The notes under the pieces: generated by a model
What the model saw: only the letters and a program-made list of their open reading frames with translations
What the model was told of the DNA's origin: nothing
The model's database searches: none
Origin: JBEBBU01 sp041158225
GTDB taxonomy: Bacteria > Pseudomonadota > Gammaproteobacteria > Methylococcales > Methylococcaceae
NCBI GenBank assembly: GCA_041158225.1
Contig: JBEBBU010000169.1
Coordinates: forward strand, 1-8,114
Length of the DNA: 8,114 nt
Direction: 5' to 3'
Made by a program: the position numbers and the translations under genes
In this document: in pieces, positions 1-5,068 of the stretch
Layout of the letters: the number at the start of each line of letters is the position of its first letter
Numbering within the stretch: position 1 is the first letter of the stretch

Positions 1-308
1 GTCTGGCTGAGTTCTACACCGCTTCTGTCCGCTTCCTGGATTCTGACGTACTGGTCGACAACACCGGTTACCCAGAAGACCTGCTGGCTGACGACGGTCT
101 GTCCAACAGCGACAACAGCCCGATTGCTCCAGGTGAAACCCGCACTGTAGAAGTTACGGCTTCTGACGCAGCTTGGGAAGTATACCGTCTGTCTGACATC
201 ATCTATGATCCAGATAGCCGCTTTGCTGGTCTGCTGTTCTTCCTCGATGCCAATGGTAACCGTTCAGTTGCCTACATCGACGCTCCTCTGATTCCTTCTT
301 TCATGTAA
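1..308 (+). CDS. pmoB: Particulate methane monooxygenase subunit B, C-terminal part (5' end outside window)
   Basis: The reading frame is open from the first bases (codons start at position 3) to TAA at 306-308 and gives the last 101 residues. Segments such as SDNSPIAPGETRTV, AAWEVYRLSDIIYDPDSR and the terminal DAPLIPSFM match my memory of the C-terminal cupredoxin domain of PmoB/AmoB. PmoB is the large periplasmic-domain subunit of the copper membrane enzyme that oxidises methane to methanol, as a trimer of PmoA, PmoB and PmoC. The family is about 400-420 residues long, so roughly three quarters lies upstream, including the N-terminal copper-binding histidines. The operon order pmoCAB is usual in this family, so pmoA and pmoC are expected further upstream. 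The gene ends in tandem hairpins and a strong terminator, so pmoB is probably the last gene of its operon. AmoB of a gammaproteobacterial ammonia oxidiser cannot be fully excluded from this fragment. Confidence 0.92.
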   Translation, partial: LAEFYTASVRFLDSDVLVDNTGYPEDLLADDGLSNSDNSPIAPGETRTVEVTASDAAWEVYRLSDIIYDPDSRFAGLLFFLDANGNRSVAYIDAPLIPSFM

Positions 309-311
309 TCG

Positions 312-349
312 TCTCGGGTCGTCTGTCAGACAGGCGGCCTGGTTCGAGA
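312..349 (+). other. Stem-loop in the 3' untranslated region of pmoB
   Basis: Bases 317-326 can pair with 330-339 around a 3-base loop (CAG), including two G-U pairs. An outer helix pairs TCTCG (312-316) with CGAGA (345-349), leaving 340-344 as a bulge. A second small hairpin, CCTGA (351-355) with TCAGG (363-367), follows at once. There is no T-run here, so this is not itself a terminator. A role as an mRNA 3'-end stabiliser or processing site upstream of the true terminator is inference. Confidence 0.55.
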
Positions 350-373
350 GCCTGAATCAAGCTCAGGAAGCAG

Positions 374-404
374 CCCCTGACGGGAAACCGTCAGGGGTTT
401 TTTT
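374..404 (+). terminator. Rho-independent terminator of the pmo operon
   Basis: A perfect 10-bp stem pairs CCCCTGACGG (374-383) with CCGTCAGGGG (388-397) around a GAAA tetraloop and is followed by seven T (398-404). It lies 66 bases after the pmoB stop. This is a textbook intrinsic terminator and marks the 3' end of the pmo transcript. Confidence 0.95.
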
Positions 405-456
405 GTATCTCGCTGTTTTGCATGGAAAAATAATTAAAAAAAGTTGGACAAATAAC

Positions 457-485
457 TTGAACATCACTGTTAACATTTCTAAAAT
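457..485 (+). promoter_or_regulatory. Sigma70-type promoter of the small membrane protein gene
   Basis: A -35 box TTGAAC (457-462; 4 of 6 consensus) and a -10 box TAAAAT (480-485; 5 of 6) are separated by exactly 17 bases, in an A/T-rich stretch just after the pmo terminator. The predicted transcription start is near 492, giving a leader of about 106 nt before the ATG at 598. The promoter implies that the small gene is transcribed separately from pmoCAB. Confidence 0.65.
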
Positions 486-486
486 A

Positions 487-504
487 ATGACCATTGGCGG
501 TCAT
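487..504. promoter_or_regulatory. Inverted repeat over the predicted transcription start (possible operator)
   Basis: ATGACC (487-492) and GGTCAT (499-504) form a perfect 6-bp inverted repeat with a 6-base spacer. It begins one base after the -10 box and spans about -5 to +13, so its left arm would mostly not be transcribed. That fits a DNA-binding site better than an RNA hairpin. The regulator is unknown, and a chance palindrome is possible. Confidence 0.4.
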
Positions 505-525
505 CAGATGTGGCAGCTGATCCAG

Positions 526-560
526 CCAGACAAAATGTCTGGGTAGGGTGGGGAATCCCC
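526..560 (+). promoter_or_regulatory. Hairpin-rich 5' leader of the small membrane protein mRNA
   Basis: Two perfect hairpins lie close together. CCAGACA (526-532) pairs with TGTCTGG (536-542) around AAA, and GGGG (550-553) pairs with CCCC (557-560) around AAT. A competing hairpin, GCTG/CAGC at 516-526, precedes them. They are followed by an A-rich unpaired stretch (562-579) and then the ribosome binding site. The structure could stabilise the message or control translation. I do not recognise a known riboswitch class. Confidence 0.45.
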
Positions 561-585
561 CAAATTATAAAAAAACAATTCTGTC

Positions 586-590
586 GAGGT
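586..590 (+). promoter_or_regulatory. Shine-Dalgarno of the small membrane protein gene
   Basis: GAGGT lies 7 bases before ATG 598, an ideal site and spacing. It fixes the start of a gene that is otherwise short enough to be missed. Confidence 0.85.
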
Positions 591-597
591 AGCTATC

Positions 598-768
598 ATG
601 GAAAACGAAAAAGACAATTTCTGGGTTTGGATTGGTGCACTGATCGTAGCTGTAGTCATTCTCGTCTTCATGCTGAAGAGCCGTGAAATGGAAAGCGCTG
701 GATTCAGCAGTGGCTATGCTGAGACTAAGGCACAGATCGACAAGCAGATCGCAAACCAGAAGAAATAA
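598..768 (+). CDS. Small single-pass membrane protein, 56 residues, downstream of pmoB
   Basis: ATG at 598 to TAA at 766-768 gives 56 residues. The product has a short acidic N-terminus (net -2), one hydrophobic helix at about residues 9-26 (WVWIGALIVAVVILVFML), a basic flank (K27, R29) and a polar, Lys/Gln-rich tail to residue 56 ending in KK. The positive-inside rule suggests N-out, C-in, but weakly. It has no cleavable signal peptide, cysteine or histidine, so metal binding is unlikely. A near-ideal ribosome binding site, its own promoter, a terminator on each side and ordinary codons make it a real gene. I do not recognise the family. Its position directly after pmoB suggests a link to the methane monooxygenase, for example as an accessory transmembrane helix, an assembly factor or an organiser of intracytoplasmic membranes. 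This is inference; an unrelated small envelope protein is equally compatible with the sequence alone. Confidence 0.85.
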   Translation: MENEKDNFWVWIGALIVAVVILVFMLKSREMESAGFSSGYAETKAQIDKQIANQKK

Positions 769-835
769 TCTGGGCGCAGACCTGAAGCACTGGGAATTCT
801 AATAATAAGAAAGGCCAAGAAGGCTTTACCCACTG

Positions 836-882
836 GTCCCTGCTACATGATGCACTTGGTGCTGAAGGTAGCAGGGACTTTT
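836..882 (+). terminator. Intrinsic terminator of the small membrane protein gene
   Basis: GTCCCTGCTAC (836-846) pairs perfectly with GTAGCAGGGAC (868-878), an 11-bp stem, and is followed by TTTT (879-882). The 21-base loop carries its own small hairpin, GCAC/GTGC (852-855 with 859-862). The T-run is short, but the stem is strong and the site lies 68 bases after the stop codon at 768. Confidence 0.75.
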
Positions 883-1000
883 AGTATCCGGGGTTTTCAA
901 GGGCTTCCTGTGAAGGATCTTTGGATATACAAAGACTGGTTGCCTGAACGGGGGTATTTAAAAAGGGGGGGGGCTAAAGAGGTGCAGGGAGATGCTATTG
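883..1000. other. Non-coding spacer between the + strand unit and the tRNA pair
   Basis: I see no supported gene here. The stretch contains a weak 6-bp hairpin (TCTTTG 918-923 with CAAAGA 930-935) and a run of nine G (965-973) after five A. It is the 3' flank of tRNA-Leu on the minus strand, but no clear intrinsic terminator for the tRNA transcript is visible. Confidence 0.6.
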
Positions 1001-1086
1001 TGGTGCCTCGGGCCGGGATCGAACCGGCACAGCCAAAGGCCGAGAGATTTTAAGTCTCTTGTGTCTACCAGTTTCACCACCGAGGC
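1001..1086 (-). tRNA. tRNA-Leu (anticodon UAA)
   Basis: Read on the minus strand, the acceptor arm GCCTCGG (1086-1080) pairs with CCGAGGC, followed by discriminator A and an encoded CCA (1003-1001). The anticodon stem AGAGA/TCTCT encloses the loop CTTAAAA, giving anticodon UAA. A long class II variable arm (CGGCC TTT GGCTG) and a T-arm with TTCGATC are present. The gene is 86 nt with CCA. It decodes UUA and, by wobble, UUG. It lies 5 bases downstream of tRNA-Ser and is probably co-transcribed with it. Confidence 0.97.
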
Positions 1087-1090
1087 GGTA

Positions 1091-1181
<91 letters not shown>

Positions 1182-1190
1182 AAGGTGTTC

Positions 1191-1220
1191 ATTATAAATC
1201 AGGATGAATCATTATGCCAG
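1191..1220 (-). promoter_or_regulatory. Promoter of the tRNA-Ser/tRNA-Leu unit
   Basis: On the minus strand a perfect -10 box TATAAT (1196-1191) lies 9 bases before the mature 5' end of tRNA-Ser. A 4-of-6 -35 match, CTGGCA (1220-1215), is 18 bases upstream and falls inside the last codons of dnaQ. The predicted start is near 1184, so the precursor would carry only a few extra 5' bases for RNase P to remove. Read-through from dnaQ is also possible because no terminator separates them. Confidence 0.65.
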
Positions 1221-1988
1221 AGGTTCGCTTGCGTTTAACCACAGGCACTGCTGGCCGCTACTTTTGTGGAGCGCCTGCAAACGCAGAAGATGGGCATCCA
1301 GTTCATCGGGGGCGGCCTTAATAATGCGGAATACAGCATCATCGGGTCGCTTGAAAGAGATGGTTGTGACAGTTTCACGGGTGACCAGTTCACCGGCATC
1401 CTGGGGCATAACCTCAGCACTACTGAGAAAATCGGATTGTCCCCCCGTCATCGCCAGATAGACTTGGGCAAGCAGCTCTGCGTCCAGCAGGGCTCCGTGT
1501 AGATCCCTGTTGCTGTTATCTATCCCATAGCGTCTGCAGAGACTATCCAGATTATTGCGCTGTCCTGGGTGTTTCTTCCTGGCCATATCCAGGCTGTCAG
1601 TAATGATGCAGATGGACTCAATGCCTGATAATCTGCTTTTACCAGAAAGGGCAGCTAGTTCAGCGTTGATAAATCCGGTATCAAATGGTGCGTTATGGAT
1701 GACGACTTCGTCTTGACCCAGAAAAGCCAGGAAGTCATCAGCAATATCTGCAAAAGCTGGTTTGTCACTCAGAAACTCATCAGAAAGCCCATGTACCTCA
1801 AAGGCACCCTGATCAACCTTGCGCCCAGGATTCAGGTAGCAATGAAAGCGATGGCCTGTGATGCGTCGCTGAATGATCTCAACGCAGCCAATTTCAATGA
1901 TGCGATGTCCATCCCTGACATTGATACCGGTTGTTTCCGTATCCAGGACAACTATACGGGAGGAGGGGGCGGCTTCAGTTGTTTTCAT
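1212..1988 (-). CDS. dnaQ: DNA polymerase III epsilon subunit (3'-5' proofreading exonuclease)
   Basis: The protein has 258 residues from ATG at 1988, close to the 243 of E. coli DnaQ. It removes misincorporated nucleotides within the Pol III core (alpha, epsilon, theta). All DEDDh-type catalytic residues are visible: D16 and E18 in VLDTETTG (Exo I), D103 in VIHNAPFD (Exo II), and H164 and D169 in LHGALLDAE (Exo III). The C-terminal part (about 190-258) is variable and corresponds to the polymerase-binding region; it ends near QCLWLNA, like the QxCLW end of homologues. The frame stays open up to 2069, but those 27 extra residues overlap rnhA deeply and do not resemble DnaQ, so I chose the ATG at 1988, 14 nt inside the rnhA end. 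No good Shine-Dalgarno precedes it, so translation is probably coupled to rnhA. In E. coli the two genes diverge; here they are in tandem. Confidence 0.96.
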   Translation of the reverse strand: MKTTEAAPSSRIVVLDTETTGINVRDGHRIIEIGCVEIIQRRITGHRFHCYLNPGRKVDQGAFEVHGLSDEFLSDKPAFADIADDFLAFLGQDEVVIHNAPFDTGFINAELAALSGKSRLSGIESICIITDSLDMARKKHPGQRNNLDSLCRRYGIDNSNRDLHGALLDAELLAQVYLAMTGGQSDFLSSAEVMPQDAGELVTRETVTTISFKRPDDAVFRIIKAAPDELDAHLLRLQALHKSSGQQCLWLNASEPLA

Positions 1989-2421
1989 CAATCGCACGGT
2001 TGGCCAGGCGATCAGCCGCTTCATTTTCAGGGTGTCCACGGTGACCGCGTACCCACTCCCATTGAACACTCAGGTGCCGGGAGGTTGCGATTTGCAGTGA
2101 TTCCCAAAGATCACGATTCTTGACGGGTTGCCTGTCTGCAGTACACCAGTTACGGCTTATCCACTGGTGTATCCAGACTGTCATGCCCTTCATGACATAC
2201 TGCGAGTCTGTGCAGATGGTGACATGGCTGGGTTGGCGAATCGCTTCCAGTGCTTGCAGTGCGGCAGTCAGTTCCATGCGATTATTGGTTGTATCAGGGA
2301 TAAAGCCATAGATGCTCTTTTCATGCTGTCCGGAGCGAAGCAGTGCGCCCCAGCCACCAGGTCCGGGATTACCGCGGCATGCGCCATCCGTCCAGGCCTG
2401 CACTGATTGACCTTCATTCAT
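1975..2421 (-). CDS. rnhA: Ribonuclease HI
   Basis: The 148-residue protein is a complete type 1 RNase H (E. coli: 155). It cleaves the RNA strand of RNA-DNA hybrids, removing R-loops and primers in the cytoplasm with two metal ions. The catalytic residues are present: D12 in WTDGACRGNPGPGG, E50 in TNNRMEL, D72 in CTDSQYV, and D137 in ENEAADRLA, with the flexible-loop H127 in VRGHRGH. The basic handle-like helix region (about 80-100, HQWISRNW...PVKN) also matches the E. coli type. The start ATG at 2421 has an AGGA site 7 bases upstream and overlaps the end of the methyltransferase gene by 8 nt. The 3' end overlaps dnaQ by 14 nt, so the three genes form one translationally linked operon. Confidence 0.97.
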   Translation of the reverse strand: MNEGQSVQAWTDGACRGNPGPGGWGALLRSGQHEKSIYGFIPDTTNNRMELTAALQALEAIRQPSHVTICTDSQYVMKGMTVWIHQWISRNWCTADRQPVKNRDLWESLQIATSRHLSVQWEWVRGHRGHPENEAADRLANRAIDENN

Positions 2422-3151
2422 TAAGATGTCCTGAAATAGTTCTGCATGCTGTCTCCAGACCTGGTGTTGCTATCATGGATCTGAAGCCTTGCCATGCCGT
2501 CGATGGGTTGATGATATTGTAGCGTCTTTTAATTGCCCTGATGGCGTAGACGGGGGCTAATTGTGCCAGCATGTGATTAAGTCTGGAGGTGGAGGCCATT
2601 CGTATACGGGGTTGATTGATGGAAAATCCTGCGGTCAGTTCCGGACTCAGCCTGGATGCCCTTAGCCAGTCAACCAGGCGGGCATAGCTGATGAGGTTAA
2701 GTAACTGGTAGTCTGATGACTGTGGCAGACAGTGCATCAATCCTTCAAGATGCCAGGGGTTAAAACCGAGGATGATAAGCTGGCCTTCCGGTTTAAGTAT
2801 GCGTTCACACTCACTGAGTACCTGTTGAGGGGCGTCATGAAATTCAATCACATGGGGCAACAGGCAGATGTCAAACGTATCAGAAACAAAAGGCATGGAT
2901 TCGGCGAGCGATACGCATGCAGGATGGTTTACCGGTGGGGAGGGTGCTTCACCAGGCAGTAAACACAAAGTTATGGCGCTGGCGTATGATCCTGACGCTG
3001 TCGGATAGGGGGCAAGTGAGCCAACTTGTAATGCAGCTTGATTATGCGCTATCTTAACCGTTTGCTGCAGGTATGCGGATTCAATGCCTCGCAATCCCAG
3101 ACCTTGAGATGATGACTGATACCAATCCAGAAATATCTTACGTGCTTGCAT
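2414..3151 (-). CDS. YafS-like class I SAM-dependent methyltransferase
   Basis: The protein has 245 residues. Residues about 85-150 show the second half of a Methyltransf_11-type Rossmann fold: an acidic residue and ESMPF, then SDTFDICLLPHVIEF, then the helix SECERILKPEGQLIILGFNPW. The glycine-rich SAM motif I, usually [VL]D[LV]GCGxG, is degenerate here (LQVGSLAP near residues 41-48). This is also how I recall YafS-type proteins next to rnhA. Position directly upstream of rnhA, as yafS in E. coli, supports this subfamily. The substrate is unknown. The start ATG at 3151 has AGGAA 8 bases upstream. The final third is basic (AIRAIKRRYN) and without clear motifs. It is the first gene of the minus-strand cluster and diverges from mltD across a 91-bp gap. 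Confidence 0.85.
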   Translation of the reverse strand: MQARKIFLDWYQSSSQGLGLRGIESAYLQQTVKIAHNQAALQVGSLAPYPTASGSYASAITLCLLPGEAPSPPVNHPACVSLAESMPFVSDTFDICLLPHVIEFHDAPQQVLSECERILKPEGQLIILGFNPWHLEGLMHCLPQSSDYQLLNLISYARLVDWLRASRLSPELTAGFSINQPRIRMASTSRLNHMLAQLAPVYAIRAIKRRYNIINPSTAWQGFRSMIATPGLETACRTISGHLNE

Positions 3152-3186
3152 GTAACTCGTTCCTGTTCTTGCGAACTGAATGCCTT

Positions 3187-3204
3187 GAAAACAGCTGTGT
3201 TTTC
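3187..3204. promoter_or_regulatory. Inverted repeat in the divergent methyltransferase/mltD promoter region
   Basis: GAAAACA (3187-3193) and TGTTTTC (3198-3204) form a perfect 7-bp inverted repeat with a GCTG spacer, in the middle of the 91-bp gap between two divergent genes. It could be an operator serving one or both directions. I could not place convincing -35/-10 boxes for either gene, so the role is open. Confidence 0.4.
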
Positions 3205-3242
3205 TGGAAGCTGCCGTTCATTCAATTCATGGGACGGCCATC

Positions 3243-4730
3243 ATGATATCTTTTACCAGAAAGATTCCACTGCTGGCGTTCGTTTGTATTCTAGTCTTGA
3301 TGATGGCTGGTTGTTCAAGCAAATCATTCAAAAATGAACCTGTCTCACAATTAAATGGTGTAGATGATCTTGACCTGCAGAAGAAGCTTGCCAAGAAATC
3401 ACGTCGCAGAAAGGACTGGCTGGAGGGCGACGATAAGTACAGTTCACTATGGGACCGTCTATTTGACCTCTACGGTCTCCCACAGGTGGAAAACAAGGTC
3501 ATTGACAGGGAAATCAGCTGGTTTGCAAACCATTTGAGTTATCTGGATCGGGCCCAGACAAGGGCTGAGCCTTTTCTCTATTCCATAGTCAGACACATCG
3601 AAAAACAGAAAGTGCCGGGAGAACTGGCACTGCTTCCTATTGTGGAGAGTGCATTCCAGCCTCATGCCATTTCACCTGCCAATGCGGCGGGTATCTGGCA
3701 GTTTATCCCTGAGACAGGAAAACGTTTTGGTCTCAAAAAAAATCACTCTTATGATGGCCGGCGCGATGTTTATGCTTCGACTAGGGCTGCCATCAAGTAT
3801 CTTAAGCGTCTGCACGACAAGTTTGGTGACTGGCTTCTGGCTATCGCGGCTTACAATTGTGGTGAGGGCGCTGTAGCCAAAGCCATCCAGAAGAATGTCA
3901 GCCGGCATAAGCCAACTGATTTCTGGTCGCTGGATCTCCCCGAAGAAACCAGAGCCTATGTGCCCAGGCTTATTGCTGTTTCAAGAGTCTTTGCTGAGAA
4001 TGAAAAATACGGTGTGCTTTTGCGGCATATGCCCAACGAAGCCCTGTTCAAGGCAGTAAAAATGACGCAGCCACTGGATCTGGCGCTTGCGGCTGACGCA
4101 GCTGATATCTCGATGGAAAAACTGTTTGAACTTAATCCCGGATTCCGGCACAGGAATGCTGATGTGCCAGGTTCATACCGCATTTATATTCCAGCTGACA
4201 AGACGCGTACTTTCAGGAAAGAGTTAAACCGGCTCGCGATGGAAAAGCAGTTCGAATCGCAGCAGTCTGGCAGAGGAGGCGACGCTGAAGATGTCTTGGT
4301 GGATGACAGTGACTTGAAAAGCAGTGATATGAACCCTTATTACACTAATGAGCCGGGGTTCATCGCCAAGCGTCATAAGAAGCATGATGCGAATGAGAAA
4401 ATTGCGCCTCTCGCGTTCAATGCGGGTAGAAAAAGCGCCCAGAGTGAGCAGCTTACAGCCAGAGACAGGCAACAGGCGCCGCTGGTAAAGGCAGGCACCT
4501 TACTGAAGGCTCCTGGTCAATGGAAGAAAGGGGGGGCTGAAAAAAATCTTGAATCTGCTGTGTCTGAACCTGATAAAAGGCCAAAATCGCCTGCAGGTCA
4601 TGCAGAGGTCAGAAAAAAAGAAACAGGCAAGCGGTTGGACAGTAAATCTGTAAAACCGGTTGGGCAGCCCGTCCATAAATCGGTCGCGCCGTCTAAATCT
4701 CCTGCAAGCGCAAAAAAGAACAGGCATTGA
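3243..4730 (+). CDS. mltD: MltD-type membrane-bound lytic murein transglycosylase (lipoprotein)
   Basis: The 495-residue protein cleaves the MurNAc-GlcNAc bond of peptidoglycan to form 1,6-anhydroMurNAc ends. An N-terminal lipoprotein signal has basic R6/K7, a hydrophobic core and MMAG before C24, predicting lipidation and membrane anchoring. The SLT (family 1) domain spans about 110-230. The catalytic glutamate is E135 in LLPIVESAF, followed by NAAGIWQFIPETGKRFGL and AIAAYNCGEG, all hallmark motifs. A single degenerate LysM-like segment (about 253-300: LAADAADISMEKLFELNP...YRIYIP) follows; E. coli MltD has two clear LysM repeats. Residues about 315-495 are a low-complexity, Lys/Ala/Pro-rich tail, probably disordered and without LysM. 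The start is supported by GGGA 8 bases upstream and by the signal peptide. In E. coli mltD neighbours gloB and yafS; here gloB is absent. The stop overlaps a potential TTG start of rsfS. Confidence 0.93.
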   Translation: MISFTRKIPLLAFVCILVLMMAGCSSKSFKNEPVSQLNGVDDLDLQKKLAKKSRRRKDWLEGDDKYSSLWDRLFDLYGLPQVENKVIDREISWFANHLSYLDRAQTRAEPFLYSIVRHIEKQKVPGELALLPIVESAFQPHAISPANAAGIWQFIPETGKRFGLKKNHSYDGRRDVYASTRAAIKYLKRLHDKFGDWLLAIAAYNCGEGAVAKAIQKNVSRHKPTDFWSLDLPEETRAYVPRLIAVSRVFAENEKYGVLLRHMPNEALFKAVKMTQPLDLALAADAADISMEKLFELNPGFRHRNADVPGSYRIYIPADKTRTFRKELNRLAMEKQFESQQSGRGGDAEDVLVDDSDLKSSDMNPYYTNEPGFIAKRHKKHDANEKIAPLAFNAGRKSAQSEQLTARDRQQAPLVKAGTLLKAPGQWKKGGAEKNLESAVSEPDKRPKSPAGHAEVRKKETGKRLDSKSVKPVGQPVHKSVAPSKSPASAKKNRH

Positions 4731-4738
4731 GTAGATAT

Positions 4739-5068
4739 ATGCATAATGAAAATATTGTAAGCATGGTACTGGCGGTACTGGATGAGGGTAAGGGGCGGGA
4801 TGTCACTGTTATTGATGTCAGAAATCGAACTGATTTTACTGACTATATGATTGTTGCCAGCGGAACATCGGATCGGCACGTCAGGTCACTGGCATTTCAG
4901 GTGCTTGAGAAAGCCAAGCAGGAAAATATGCCTTACCATGGGCTGGAAGGTGAGGGTGATGGTGAGTGGGTGCTGGTTGATCTTGGTGATGCGGTTATTC
5001 ATGTCATGAAGCCTCAGGCGCGCGAATTTTACCAGCTGGAAAAACTCTGGCAGGGGCAGGAGGCCTAG
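4739..5068 (+). CDS. rsfS: Ribosomal silencing factor RsfS
   Basis: The 109-residue protein (E. coli: 105) belongs to the RsfS/Iojap family, which binds ribosomal protein uL14 on the 50S subunit and blocks joining to 30S in starvation or stationary phase. Conserved blocks are visible: VTVIDVRNRTDFTDYMIVASGTSDRHV, then a Gly/Glu-rich EGEGDGEWVLVDLGDAVIHVM, and the C-terminal YQLEKLW. I chose ATG 4739 because it matches the length of homologues. A TTG at 4727 would add four residues and overlap the mltD stop, but it has no suitably spaced ribosome binding site. The gene starts 8 nt after mltD with no terminator, so it is probably in the mltD operon. The common partners nadD and rlmH are not in the window. 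Its stop codon interlocks with that of the convergent ferredoxin gene. Confidence 0.93.
   Translation: MHNENIVSMVLAVLDEGKGRDVTVIDVRNRTDFTDYMIVASGTSDRHVRSLAFQVLEKAKQENMPYHGLEGEGDGEWVLVDLGDAVIHVMKPQAREFYQLEKLWQGQEA

Noticed and set aside
339..352. T-loop-like TTCGA motif after pmoB suggesting a tRNA remnant or attachment site
   Set aside because: The flanks do not form a T-arm stem, and no duplicate of either tRNA 3' end was found between 309 and 1000.
847..1053. Open frame of 68 codons across the spacer and tRNA-Leu
   Set aside because: It begins inside the terminator loop, runs through the tRNA gene on the other strand and has no ribosome binding site or recognisable protein features.
1989..2069. 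N-terminal extension of dnaQ by 27 residues
   Set aside because: It lies entirely within rnhA, and the DnaQ homology begins right after the ATG at 1988.
1695..2123. 142-codon open frame on the + strand opposite dnaQ and rnhA
   Set aside because: It is antisense to dnaQ, whose catalytic motifs are all intact in the other strand.
3146..3337. 63-codon open frame over the mltD start
   Set aside because: It overlaps the mltD signal peptide in another frame and has no supporting features.
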